Assembly: GCF_000165425.1 (NCBI RefSeq)
Contig: NW_001799288.1
Coordinates: 585,067-649,066 of the forward strand
Direction of reading: 5' to 3'
Source: Paramecium tetraurelia
Lineage: Eukaryota > Ciliophora > Oligohymenophorea > Peniculida > Parameciidae
Length of the DNA: 64,000 nucleotides
Shown: one piece after another, positions 1-12,110 of the stretch
Layout of the letters: each line of letters opens with the position of its first letter
Numbering within the stretch: the stretch's first letter is position 1
Notes under the pieces: generated by a model
Told to the model about the DNA's origin: nothing
Seen by the model: the letters and a program-made list of their open reading frames with translations, nothing else
Database searches by the model: none
Position numbers and translations under genes: made by a program

Positions 1-163
1 TAGTAATTTTAATAACCTATTTTTAATTTTAACATTTATAATTTCTAGACTTCAAATCAAATTAAATATTGAATTCCAATTATTAGATTCAGATATTTTA
101 GAAAATTTGAAGATAATGAGGAAAACAATAATTGAAATAATAAATAAGAGCTTAATTAATAAT

Positions 164-1001
164 TCATTATTTTGTATTGTATGAGCCACAGTGATTGCAT
201 TTTAGATAGTAGTTAGAAGAGATATCATTCGAAATTTCTCTACAATCCAAGCATTTAATCTAAACCTTTTACTTCTAAACTTGAGGAGATAATAATTTTT
301 TTGAGTCTTCAGCTAATTTATCATATTATTCAATCTCATTTAGAGTCATTTTCTTTTAATATATCTAATATTTACAAATATAGGAAAGCTACAAATTGGG
401 CAATTTCTTTAATTGGATTAAATTAGTTAATTGAAGCATTTTGAATGAATGAAGTGAACACAATTAGGTAATTACATTATATAACTTGTAGAAGCCTTTA
501 GATTTTACAAACAAATAGGGCAATCGTTTTCGGCGGCTTGATTTAAACATTTATGTGAATTTTATATTGATTTACTTAAACAGATGCCGCATGTATTACA
601 ATGAAAATTGTTTTCTTTAACTCCCTAGTTTAGTATATGATAATTACTCTCCTGCACATATTACATTAATCACAATGATAAATGTCTTTATTAGGATCGT
701 CATCATATAATTTACAAATGGAACAAAAATATTTAGCAAATTTTATTCCGCATTATATACACTTATTGGTTGGGGGTTGTTCACATAAGCATTTTCGACA
801 TCTTATTACGGTAACATTATATCGATCCATGATTTCTGTTTTGCATCTATCAGAAGTTGATCCTTTCTAATCAGAGTCATGACAAAGCCTGCAAGGGTAA
901 AACTTACCACAACAAGGAGCCTTCTTATCACAATTTCTTTAATAATGCTGGCAATTAGGTACTGGAGTTATTATCTTTTTTAAACAATTTACTAAAAACA
1001 T
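164..1001 (-). CDS. RCHY1/Pirh2-like CHY + RING zinc-finger E3 ubiquitin ligase
   Basis: Predicted 263-residue ubiquitin ligase. The N-terminal half has the Cys/His spacing of a CHY zinc finger, including HCDQCNMCRR. A RING-H2 domain follows (CGIC...CPIC...H...CPIC), then a C-terminal zinc ribbon (CLDC...CNHCGSYNT). This domain order and length (human about 261 aa) are typical of RCHY1, which ubiquitinates p53 and other substrates in animals; the ciliate substrate is unknown. Two 23-nt introns at 625-647 and 353-375 restore the frame, the second ending in AAAG. The start is supported by an in-frame TGA three codons upstream. 838 bp minus 46 gives exactly 264 codons. Confidence 0.88.
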
Positions 1002-2460
1002 AATTTTTCAAATGACACATCATTAACTTATAATCTTTATATTCATTTATACTGAGGTTTAAATAATTTAGAAATTTATGTAATAGTATAATAATTGAAG
1101 ATAGCGTTTATTCATTCTAGAATACATATAGATAACTAGGCTACTAGATGAGCAGAATATTTAATAGAAAACTCTTGCATAGGTGACAGAGAAATCATTA
1201 TGTTAAAATCAATATTCCACATCATAATCCTCTTCATTCCAGAAGCAAATGGATGTATTTGGAGAGTATGAGGTAATTGTGTACCAGCTCAGATAATTTG
1301 TTAATTATTTACATCAAGCATAATATGTATATCCTACAGTAATGAGTGTATAGATATGAGAGATAATGATACTATTATCTGATATATCTTTGGGGATGTT
1401 AAACTTATTTCAGGATTGTATATTAAAATTAGTTATTGTTTTAACTCTGATAAACTTAAGATCAAAGAAGATGGCTATTCAATAGATTTTGAATTTGTTA
1501 GAAAATAATAATAATAAAACTATTTAAATTACTTTATTAGTATTGATTAAGTATCTTTTTGTCTTCCATTGTTTTGGCTATTTAGAAGAAAAACTATATT
1601 TTATTGTCGCTTTTCTGATAAATTATTATATGTTGAGAGAAAATTATTAATTAAAATATTTATAGATTTATCTTGGTTTCTGTTGAGGAAATCAGAATGG
1701 TTTTTGCTCATTAGTATTTGAATTTAGTTTAACTCAATACCTCGGTATTGTAAATTTTAGAGACAATTAGAATCATATACTCACTCATAGAATTTCAAAT
1801 TCGAAATGCTTCCTTATCTTAGTAGAAATGATAGCAGACTAATTAACAATAGTAATTAATATCTTTAAATATATATGAAAGAATGAAGAACATTGTCTTT
1901 GCTATACATGCTTTTGCTGTATTCAGACATACATTAAGAATGGTTATAGATGGAGGGTTTGAATACAGATTTGTAGGGGTTACTAAGATTCTTTAGGAAC
2001 TCAATCAGATTGTGTACAGATAAAATGTAGCTGAAGATGTTTCTTTTAAAAAAAATTTCTTTTTCCGAAAGAACCAGGCTAATGTCAAATGCATTAACAG
2101 TCCTATATAGGTTGAAAGAGAAAATTTTGAGATAGTTCCTTTAGAGGTTATCTATAATTAAATTCCTATATAAAATACAATTCTGGATATCCCGAAGAAT
2201 TTATTTGATTAGAACATACAAAAATCAACTTAGAATGAATGACTGATACTTGTATGATATTAAAACTAATAATGTTGACAGAGTTTTGATTTAGATTTCT
2301 AAAAATAAAAGATGAGTAAAAATATTGGGGAAGGAAGAAAGGAAAATGCAGTTCAATAATCTGGATTTGCATAAATTTAAATGTGAATTGATAGTTATTT
2401 AAGAATGATAACTACTAAGGATAATAAATAATAATGACTATAAAAGGTTATTTTGGAATC
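1002..2460. other. Degenerate coding remnants, no intact gene resolved
   Basis: Several plus-strand stretches read like protein but do not join. About 1225-1560 gives a Cys-containing reading (for example GNCVPAQIICQLF) interrupted by two TGA codons where Trp would fit, so it may be a decayed gene. A second open stretch starts with ATG near 1883 and runs about 110 codons to TGA near 2240. No family was recognised and no intron set joined the parts. This could be a pseudogene or a gene with unrecognised insertions. Confidence 0.3.
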
Positions 2461-2523
2461 ATTTATTATAATATTACATAAAAAATTGCGTAATAATTTA
2501 GAATTAAATCCAACTTACATAAA

Positions 2524-4027
2524 ATGACATTATTTTTAAAATAAAACATCTTTTCTTCTTAAAACGCTGAACAATTACCATAGACTGTCCAAGTCATTTA
2601 ATTAAACCAGTACATATGCTTTTAGATTATACTTCCTAAGAGGTAGGCTTATCTAATTAATCTAATCTTAGGCTGTGATAATAGAAAGCTCTCCATATCC
2701 TAATAGAAAGAATTTCTCAATTTTGCTAGAATTGACCCATATGGCCATTCCTTCATGATATATAATTCAATTGAACTTAAAAACAAGGTAAATTAATGGT
2801 AACTAACTCTTCCTTGGATTACACCACATTACGCAATCAAAAGCAACCCTATTGAGCCTTTAATATAAGATAAAGTAATAGTACTCTTAGTAAATAATTA
2901 ATTAATTGAATGAATGAAATATATAATCAAATTACTGTATTATTAATGGACCTTATGGAACTTTTGATTGTGCTTCAAAAGGAGTAAAGTATCGATGTTA
3001 TCTTTTCAGGAAATCTAAATGGTGACGAAATATGGAGTTCCTGAGTTAAAGTTGGTTTATAGTAATCCAGTTAAGGAAGAAAAAGACATCTTCTTTGCAA
3101 AGAGCAAAGGAGTTTAAATCACAAGTGCAGATAGTATTGAAGAACTATTAAAGATCCAAAAGATAGCGCCATAGATGAAAATACTTTGGAGAATATCCAT
3201 TGTTGAGGAGAACCCTGGATAAATGGCTACTCTTTTTTCCGGTAAATTTGGAGATGATGTTCCAAATTTAGACGCTGCTCATAAAAGATTTAAGTAAATT
3301 CAACAAATGGGAATTCAATTACATGGTATTCATTTTCATTGTGGAAGTGCTGTCTAAGGATCATCCTCATTTGGGAAAGTATTGAATTTTATTATCCCTA
3401 GACTATAGATTTAGCCTAAGATTGTATGAGAATCGGAAGATAATACGGACATAAGATGGAGTTGTTAGATATAGGCGGGGATTTCCAACGGGAAACATTC
3501 ATGAAAATGCTATTAAAGCATTAAAAAGAACAGAAAATGATCCTTTAGGATATGAAGTAATTGCTGAACCAGGAAGACACTTTAGTGCTAACTCATGTTC
3601 ACTTTTATTTCGAATTTTGACTAAAAGAATAAAGCATGGGAGATTATGTTATCATGTTAATGAATCTTTGTACCATTCTTTCAACAGTATCCTTATGGAT
3701 GGAATATCATTTGAAAATTTGAATGATCAATTTTATAGTGTTCTTAATTCTGATGAATCCTAAAATTCTTAAATTTCAGACTAATCTAATGTCTCAATCT
3801 TTGGTATGACATGTGATGGAGCTGATGTTATCGCTAACAATATTACTGTTCCTACTGACATGAATGTAGGAGATTGGTTATGCATGCAAGGTATGGGAAG
3901 CTATACTATTGGACCTAAATCTACATTCAATGGGATGAAATCAACTACCAAAGTTTATTAATGGAGTGGCTAACTTGAATAACAAAGTTAATCATAACCT
4001 TAAATAGCTATAAGTTAATTTTTTTGA
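2524..4027 (+). CDS. Ornithine decarboxylase (PLP enzyme), interrupted
   Basis: Pyridoxal-phosphate decarboxylase of polyamine synthesis (ornithine to putrescine). Family motifs in order: HYAIKSNP holding the PLP lysine, FDCASK, the LHGIHFHCGS region, LLDIGG, EPGRHFSANSC, and the C-terminal TCDGAD containing the catalytic Cys, then GDWL and FNG. Introns: 2984-3009 and 3379-3401. Two features break the frame. A 67-bp insertion at 2871-2937 has stops in all frames and is flanked by TA (see the IES entry). One base is missing in the G run at 3477-3480, where GGGFP should be read. The gene is either a decaying duplicate, or intact with a retained IES plus a base error. Family assignment is firm; function of this copy is doubtful. 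Confidence 0.85.
2871..2937. other. Putative internal eliminated sequence (IES) inside the ODC gene
   Basis: 67 bp bounded by TA (2871-2872 and 2938-2939). Removing it with one TA restores an uninterrupted ODC reading from the PLP-lysine region into FDCASK. The right end reads TTACTGTA, a perfect match to the inverted Paramecium IES end consensus (YNRCTRTA). The left end TAAAGTAA matches TAYAGYNR except at position 3. Stops occur in all three frames inside and no GT...AG intron fits. IESs are short germline segments, thought to derive from Tc1/mariner transposons, excised at TA during macronuclear development. Confidence 0.72.
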
Positions 4028-4306
4028 TTTATTATTTTTATAAATATGATATATCTATACATTTCATTTAAATGAATTTGATAAGAATATTATGAATCTT
4101 CTGAAATCTCAAATCTATGGTTTAAACTTAAATTATATCCTAAAAAGCAAATAAATGATACAATATTTATATTTAATAGAAATAGAAATAATAATATTCT
4201 GTTTTACATTAATTTACAAATAAACAAACTAAACATATAATCTATTCAAAAAATAATAAGTAGTTTTTGATTGAAATTATAATATGGTAATTTCAGTAAG
4301 TTTTAT

Positions 4307-5575
4307 TCATTTCTTCATTAGAACTTCCATCGCCCTTTGAATCTCTAAATTAGTATCCAATTTTGGAGCAATGTATTTCTATTTGTAATTTTCACCAGGT
4401 TTTCTTTCAAATTTAGTCTCAGTAAATTTTGGCCTCAATTCATTTTCACTTTAGACTATATCTTATTAATATATTGTACTTTATTTTGTTCTTTTATACA
4501 AATCATTTATCTATTTTTGCTGAGTTGCTTATCCAACATTATTCGTTTATTACACAGCATGATTTGTTTATTATGCAATATTATTTGTTTTTTATTGCAA
4601 TTTTGATTTTTTGAATTCCAAGAAATCTTAATATTCGTTGTCATCAATTACTTTTTGTAACTTCTTTGCTGCCTCTTTAAATCGAATAAATTCTTAGAAT
4701 TCTTAGTCAATTTATTAATCATCACTTTTTTATAAATTTGGCTTCTTTTCTTCCTTTTGATCATTCTATTAGGGCAAAGGAGGCCTGGAAGGTCTTTATT
4801 GTTAATAAAGTTTGTTATCTTAAGATTATTTTGGGTAATTCTACTATTAATAATAATCATGTTCATCTTAAATCGGCTATTAATAAAGAAATTGATTTGG
4901 TTATTAAAACCCTTATTGCTGTTAAGGGTAATATTGATTTGGAGATTGATTATAATACTATTCTTAAACTGGATATTGAGACATGTTTTAATGTGATGGT
5001 GGGATGAAATTGTATTCTTTAAATGAATTTCTCCTTCTCTAATCATTAGATTATTCCAAATATGGGTTTGGTATAATTTCTTCATGTGATCTCTTCCTTT
5101 AATATTGAGGAGAAGGAGTTACTTATTAATAATGATTTGGTTAATGATGAGCATTTGGTTAATGATAAAAATGAGGATTATATTATTGTTCGGATGGAGG
5201 ATAGTGTGGTGCTGATGGAGGGTAGTTGTCGTAATAATTGTGAATTTGCATTTTAGGATTTTATAACATCTTAATTGCAAGGTTAGCATTATCAATTTAA
5301 TATTGATGCTTTTATAGTCTATCTTGGTAATTAACTTATGGTTAGTAAGGTATGGGAACATTATTTTAATAATAGTATTCCAATGGGTTATGATCATTGT
5401 ATTGCTTTTATTAACCCCTGTCTAATTGTGCATAGCTCGAAAATGCATTATACTTTCTAAATATCGTTTAATTCATCTTTTGGAGGTTATTATTCCTATT
5501 CCTATTCTTCTTCTTCTTCCTCACTCTATCCTCCTCTTATTCACTTTCCAACTCTTAACTGTCTTCTTCACTCAT
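4307..5575 (-). CDS. Q/N/P/Y-rich low-complexity protein
   Basis: An intronless frame of exactly 423 codons (422 aa) when TAA/TAG are read as Gln. The N-terminus is acidic then basic (MSEEDSQELESEQEED, followed by a Lys run). The middle is dominated by Tyr, Pro, Gln, Asn and His, prion-like in composition. The C-terminus is charged and coiled-coil-like with an FERKPGENY element. No known domain was recognised. It is divergent from the gene starting at 5609, with 33 bp between the two ATGs, so they probably share a promoter. An in-frame ATG further upstream (near 5620) would overlap that neighbour, so 5575 was chosen. Plus-strand ORFs here in the standard code are shadows. Confidence 0.72.
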
Positions 5576-5608
5576 TTATAATTCAAAATTGATTAAATTA
5601 ATAATTAA

Positions 5609-5999
5609 ATGGAAAGTCATGAAAATTACAGAAGTTACCACTCTGATAACTCTAGTTTTTTTGAACCTAAGTATTTCTTAATGTTCATGATATTGTTGTT
5701 CGTCCCTTATTTTCTTTGGAAAAATAGCAATACTAAATAAGAGCCAATAAAAGTAATACTTTGATGTATTAATATAGGATAAAGTTTGGAAAAAGTTTGC
5801 ATTTTCCTATTAAGATATGATGAATACATTTGATCAAACTGATAGGGAACTTCTAAAAAATACTTTTCATAATACAATCTTTAATACAAAACCATCTCTT
5901 GTTACCAAAGATGTGAGAAAACTCAATAAAAAAAAACTCAGCGTGTAATTTGATTTAAATAAGAATGTAACGCATTTGTTTCAATATAATGGTTGTTGA
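5609..5999 (+). CDS. Small single-pass membrane protein
   Basis: About 121 residues from two exons; the intron is 5753-5777 (25 nt, GTA...TAG). A short Ser/Asn/Tyr-rich N-terminus precedes one hydrophobic segment (about residues 24-42, LMFMILLFVPYFLW). A basic, soluble tail follows that ends in TGA. No recognised family. The exon structure, clean splice sites and stop support it as a real gene. It is divergent from the Q-rich gene on the other strand. Confidence 0.65.
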
Positions 6000-6180
6000 G
6001 AAAAGCTTAACTGATTGAGAATTTTATTAATTAAACACACACTTAATTTATACAATTATTTCATTATTAGAATGTTTCTAAAATAATTAAAATTTAATTA
6101 AAGCCCTAATTAGAATTAGTATTACGTATATATTTTGTTATTCAATTTCATTTCAGCATATTAATTTCAATAGGATAAAA

Positions 6181-7646
6181 ATGTCCAAAGAAGTTGTAAT
6201 CGTAGAACATAATCCAAAATAAATTAAGTCCTCATTTCAAAGGTGGCTGGTCCTATTCTCTTATTCAATTATTGCGTATTACAATTTATTAGAGATTTAG
6301 AATGGCTAATGTGATGTAATTGGTAAGTTACAGTCCGATTTGGGAGTAGGCAGCAATATATTATGGTATTCCACCATAAGACTTGCAATGGATAGGGAAT
6401 ATGTATTATATCACATTTTTTGTTTTGGCTCCTTTTTGCATAAAACCATTATTGGTAAGACTGGATATAAGTTTGCATTTGATTGGAGTCATAAGTGCTA
6501 TAGGGTAATAGAGTTGAATGATAAATTGAAGGGCATGGATAATATGGATAGGAGGATAATCATATTTAATGACTCTGATAGGTTTGTTTATAATTGGAAT
6601 TAGCGATGCTATGATTTTAATAGTTCCAGTTTGTAATTAAATTGTTCATTATGAAGTCCTCTCTGAAAAATGGTTCTCCGTCTTTGAGAGACTGTTAGCA
6701 ACTAGTCTAGGCAGTTTCTTTTAGTATGTTGGAATGGCATTTGCATATGGATTTTCATCTTTTTATTTTAATGTAACAGACGAATAGAGTGTGGTGAACT
6801 CAAAAATAAATGAAATGAATCTGATGATCGCAATTTTTAATACAGTTGGAGCAGTTTTTCTTTTGATGTTTTTGAGGAATAGACCTCCTCAACCAGCTTC
6901 AAATTCAGATGTAACCCATATTTCTGTAAATAAAGAATATAGTCAAAGACACAATTTGGAAATCCACAGTGAAAATGATAACAAAAGAAGAATCAGTAAT
7001 TGATCTAATGGCTCTTGGAATCTGTAAATTTATTACATAATAAAGTCATTGGATTGGGCTGGGTGTATACGACAATCATATCTTTAGAGATGTATCCTTT
7101 TGGTTATACTCAAGTATTTCAGTAATTAGTAAACTTTAGGCTGAAGTTGCAATAAATGGAACTGTTTATTAGATTTCCGGAGTGGCAGTTGGTTTGTGGG
7201 CTTCTATAAAATTGGATTCATAAGCTAAATAGGGAATACAACCTGATTATGATAGATACATCAAGATCTTCACTACCATAGGAATGATCACTCTGATTTT
7301 AGAAGCATTTATCATAGAATATTTAGGATTCTGGATGTTGCTCTTCGTTAATTTTGCAATGGGTGTGGGTCTCAATTCGTTTTATCCTATCGCTATATAG
7401 GCTTACGTTGAAAAATTGTACCCTGCTACAGAATTAGTATTGGTTACTGGTTTGTTATGTTTGGCTAATGTATACATATTTAAATTAAAGTGAAAGATGG
7501 TAGGATTTGTGTTAAATTACTTAATCGTGTTACCTGAATTCGAATAGTTTGGATTATGGATTGGATGTTTGACCATTACTCCAGGGTATCTATATATCTT
7601 GTTAAATTATAAAACAAAATATCGAAGATTTGAATAGGAAATTTGA
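6181..7646 (+). CDS. FLVCR-like major facilitator transporter
   Basis: Predicted 434-residue membrane transporter resembling the FLVCR/heme-choline branch of the major facilitator superfamily. N-terminal RWLVLFSYSIIAYYN begins TM1. Then come DLQWIGNMYYI, GVISAIGAWI, EKWFSVFERLLATSLG (the conserved WF...ER.AT region), a central loop with PPQPAS, and ISGVAVGLWAS in the second half. Six introns give exactly 435 codons: 6316-6349, 6505-6531, 6911-6935, 7024-7045, 7114-7139, 7470-7496. Four of them end in AAG rather than TAG. Without them the gene looks frameshifted. The substrate cannot be told from sequence. Confidence 0.8.
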
Positions 7647-7689
7647 TGTTATTAATTATATATTTATAAATACAATAATTGGTGTTCTT

Positions 7690-9971
7690 ATGAACAATAG
7701 GGCCATGTAACTTTTAGGAATGAGCTTAAACGTTCTAATCTCTGTTCTTCTTGCTCTCATAGAGTGTTTCATCAATGAACTCTCAGATTCAATAATAATG
7801 GACATTGTATTCATTTTATGTGGCACTTTTTTCTCTTGGATTTATATTACTCAACAATTAGGATGGAATAAGGGTAAACTTCAATATTACCTTTAGGAGA
7901 TATATCACCATTTTTTTATTGGGCTTTGGCTATTAAAAGAATAACTCTGGTTGGGATAAACAGTAGTGAATTCATTTATTTCTTGTTTGGCTTTTTAAAT
8001 GGAATATACTCAAATAAATTAGTCGTTAAGGATTAAAAGATGTATTATAAGTAGGTTAGAAATGCTATTTAAGTTATTTTGATATCAGTTTTAATAGTTT
8101 ACAACTTTCTAACAAATCCTTGCAATCATCAAATAATTTTCATCATCTCCAATATAATTTTATTAGTTCTCTTGGGATTATATGATAATTACGAATCTTA
8201 ATTTATTGGTTCCAAATAGGAGGGTTTCAATACAAATTAAAGAAACTCTTAAGTAGAATTGAAAAAGTGTTAGACAATATAATAACCTCAATCAACCAAA
8301 TCAATTTGGGAACAATTTAATTGCCTAACAGATGATTGGATTTGTAAAATTGACATCAACAAATTTAAATTTAATCGAACTTTGGAAACAAAAGAACAAT
8401 CTCTCGTTTTATAAAATTTTTTATAAGAAAACAAATCTAATTTGAGTTAATTTTTTAGCAATCTGATAATTGTTAGATAATCCTAGAATGCCTCCATTAT
8501 TTCATAATTTGAATTATAAGAAAATAATACATTTTTATAATGGTTAGAGAAAAATTATTTATAAGAAACTCCTCAAAATTTTATAAAATAGAAATTATTT
8601 AGTGATAGGTAGAATATAAACTAGTAGGCTGAGGATGATTAAAAATCTATGCTATCTCATGATAGGAGATACATAAATCAAAATGATCTATCTCAAGACC
8701 TCTCTGGATTGTAACCCTTGCCTCTTAATGTGGATATCTAAACCTCTAATAATAAAACATTCTTGTAATGCTATCTTTGCCTTAACTAAATTGTTTATAA
8801 TTTGAGTTTATCAATATTTCTAGTTGACGATGATAAAACTAATCAATCAAAGCAATAGTCCATCATTATTTAAATGAAAAATGTTGACAAGCTAATTAAA
8901 AGTGAAATTCTAGATCAATAAAGATCTATATTTTATAAACATATTGGTCGATTGGCTACTCATTCAGGAGAAATACTAAAATCAGTTAATGTCCTGAAAA
9001 AGTCTCTATAATAATAATTAAAGTATATATATCATTATTTAATTTAAAGAGAATTCGATTATTCTTTGTCCTTTAATGACACCATTTTCAAAAAATCAGA
9101 AAGATATATCGGAGGCATTAGTAATCCCTATTAAGCAGTTCTCAATCATACTCCGGAAAGCAATACAAATTAAAAACTCACTTCCACTCACAGTAATCCT
9201 CATGAGAGTTAGATTTTGAACTTGTAATAATTATAAATTGCATATTACTAACAATCTTAGGAAATACTTAAATAAATAGAAAAATTAAATTTCGATCTAA
9301 TAATGATGAAACAAAACAATTTTAATTTCTTTGTATTATTTAGTCATGCTTAATTAGATATTGAATAAATTAATATATCAAGTAGTTTTAATATTGTCAA
9401 AGATATTTTTTAATAAAATCCTATCTTAAACCAGCACAACATCATAATTACTTAAGAGATAAATCATTAAACTTAAGTAATCATTAAATCTGATAAAATG
9501 AAAATTAAATAAATTTTAATCAATATCATTAAGAATTCAATAGAAAACTTTGAACTCAATAAATAAGAGATTCAAAACGAAAAAAATGAAAATCTATAAA
9601 CTCAACAACGGCAGATGAGCTCAAAATAAGATCTAAAACAATAAAATATGATCGTTTTTAAAGCACACAGTGATTAAGATAAGATTATTATCGAAATTTC
9701 AGATAATGGTGGAGGTATAAATGAAGAAATGCTTAAAAATAGATTGAATGATTGCAGATTTGGTTTAGAAGCTACTTAAAAACTATTAAGATTTTTGGCA
9801 TATGATACTCAAAAACCGATGGAAATTATTAATTATGTAAAAGGCACTACTGGGGTTTAAGGCACTGTTATTAAATTTGCCCTACCAATTTCACGAGATA
9901 ATTTTTAAATACACGAAGAAAATAAGCAACACGAATCACTAATTATTAACAAACGAACAGATAAAACTTGA
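7690..9971 (+). CDS. Membrane histidine-kinase-like protein
   Basis: 752 residues, one intron (7874-7896). The N-terminal 190 or so residues carry about six hydrophobic segments, likely membrane-embedded. A long Gln/Asn-rich cytoplasmic middle follows. The C-terminal GHKL ATPase domain shows an N box (KQILINIIKNSIENF), the G1 box SDNGGGI and a G2-like GTTGVQGT. The expected phosphoacceptor H-box is not obvious; a candidate is FSHAQLD about 70 residues before the N box. No receiver domain is seen in the gene or next to it. It could be a sensor kinase feeding a hybrid protein elsewhere or a divergent GHKL ATPase. The stop is at 9969-9971. Confidence 0.72.
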
Positions 9972-10264
9972 TCATATTATTCTTTATTATTTTGATAATT
10001 CCTTTTATATATAAAAATTCAAAACTCCTATTTCTTTATATATCAATTTTCCAATCAAGTTTATTTTTCTTATTACAAGAATTCATTTATTATATATTTA
10101 CAAATTCATCAAAATCAATAATACATATCAATTTTATTTATTGTATCCATCGAAATTTTGCAAAGACAATTTTGTTTTTTTTCCTTAACAAAATAAAAAT
10201 CAAAAATATAGATTATAATATTAATTAATTAAATCAAAAGCAAAATTTGCTCTCTCAAATTGTT

Positions 10265-11473
10265 TCAATATTGGAGGGTTTGCAAATTTTAAGATGGTCG
10301 CTTTTCTATTCTAATTTTTGAAACCTCCAAATATTTTGGTAAAGAGAACTTTTTTCTTAATGAATTAAATTGCTTCTTATCTTGTCCTTGTAAAAGATTA
10401 CACATTTCTTTAGCGCATGTTCTGATGTCAATTTCATTTAAGCCAGTTATTGAAACCATCTAGTCTTGACTCCAAGAAGGGTGAATTCTTCTGATTTTAT
10501 GAACCAAATAAATAGCTGCGCTTGCTAACACATTATTTGAATATTGAATCATAGAATATTCTAATAAGGAGAGTTCTATTAGATATCTAAAGGAATTAAA
10601 ATGATATTTACCTACTAAGCATTAAGTTTTTCAAATCTAATTTAGCTGTTTCCTAATATACATTTAATAGTCTGTAGGGACTCGTGGTTAATAAATCAAA
10701 GGAAAGTATTGAAATAATTTTCCCCTCTGCTTCCAATATTTCCTCTTTTGGATATGCGTTATCACATACATATACTAAATCCCTTACATGAGGAACAGAG
10801 TATACTTCTTCATATTTGGATGCTATAAATAAAGCTGCAACTCCATAAAGCTAAAATTTAGATTTCGGTATCTGATGCAACTCAAGTACTCTCAAATTTA
10901 GGTAATAAATACCTATCAACTATCGATATTGTCAAAAACAAGGTTTCTGGGTCTAATTTGAATTTATGATGTACATCTACTAACCAATCTAGTAGAATAC
11001 TGCGCATTTTCTCTGTAATTTCTGTTTAAAATTGGAAAGCGGTCATTTTGAAAATAGATTTACACTAAATTAAGAAGATTAATTACACTTCTATCTTTCA
11101 TATATGTAACAATTTCATTTTTATAGGCATTTACCATTTGTGGATTTTCAATTTTTGAGGGTAATTAAATTGTTTTATTACTTAAAATTGAAGTGATTCC
11201 ACTAGTGATACTCAGATTTCTTCCGTTTCTTAAAGGCATAGGCATATTTGAGTCTGTTTTTACTCTTTAAAACCCTTCTCTTGTTCTATAGCTCTATTCA
11301 TCATTTGATTTCAATTGTGGTTTTTGAGGAGGTATCATAGAATGAAATGAATTTGATGTCTTCTCTCTTATGGCTAAGGATGACTACACTCTTTAATGTT
11401 TAGGCGCACAATAAAAATTTTCATTTTAGTAGTCTGCAACACAAAATAGTCTTGGAATTTATTGTGCTTTCAT
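10265..11473 (-). CDS. Mitotic (B-type-like) cyclin
   Basis: 379-residue cyclin, a regulatory subunit of a CDK. A divergent N-terminal tail is followed by the cyclin box: [35 protein letters not shown] and [15 protein letters not shown]. The second fold contains [14 protein letters not shown] and [12 protein letters not shown]. Three introns (22, 22 and 25 nt) bring the model to exactly 380 codons. The one inside the DR.L helix ends in GAG, and removing it recovers the standard spacing between DR and QL.G. No clear destruction box was seen. It converges on the histidine-kinase-like gene (293 bp between stops). Confidence 0.87.
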
Positions 11474-12110
11474 TTTGAATATAAATTATTTAACGGAATA
11501 TATACTATTTAATTTAAAGAATAATATTCATTTATTTTTAAATGAATTTTATTATTTTTAAAGATATATCTTTTAAATAGGAATATAATTCTTTGTTTTA
11601 AATATTTGTAATTTGATATTAAGCCATAGCTAAATCTCAAACTGAAATAATATTCGAAATTAGTATGATAATCAAGGTTTATTGTGATTTAATATTACAA
11701 TTGTTCAACTATTTAAAAACATATCTTAAATTGCCTCATTTTTTAACTGAAAATTGTTAGTGATATATACAACGTCTTGATATCTTGAAGATAACTTGAA
11801 TTAGATGAGAATAAGTACACCATAACTTTAGGTTTATTTTGGTTTGCTCAATAGTTTAAGAAAAGATCTTTTTTTCATTTTTGAGAATCCAAAAATTAGT
11901 CACATAATTTTAATAAAACACTAAAGCAACAGTGAGTGAGAATATATTTATGGAGTTTCTAATAAAAAAGTGTTTAAAATTATTGAGGTTTGATTTCTAG
12001 ATTAGTTTTTAATAGTGGATATAAGGTTGTAGTTAAAGTGAGAAAGATATTGAGATTAAATTGTTAGTTGTTTACCGGGTGAGTTTCCTCAATAAAAATG
12101 TTAATTAATT
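11474..12110. other. AT-rich intergenic stretch
   Basis: Lies between the cyclin start and the tryptophanyl-tRNA synthetase start, which diverge. No gene, RNA or repeat was recognised. It presumably holds both promoters. Confidence 0.5.

Noticed and set aside
4738-5007. Plus-strand ORF opposite the Q-rich gene
   Set aside because: The antisense of an intact 423-codon minus-strand gene; its composition mirrors the Gln/Asn codons.
6181-7646. Apparent frameshifts in the FLVCR-like gene
   Set aside because: Six short introns, four ending AAG, restore one frame of exactly 435 codons with the conserved motifs, so no indel is needed.
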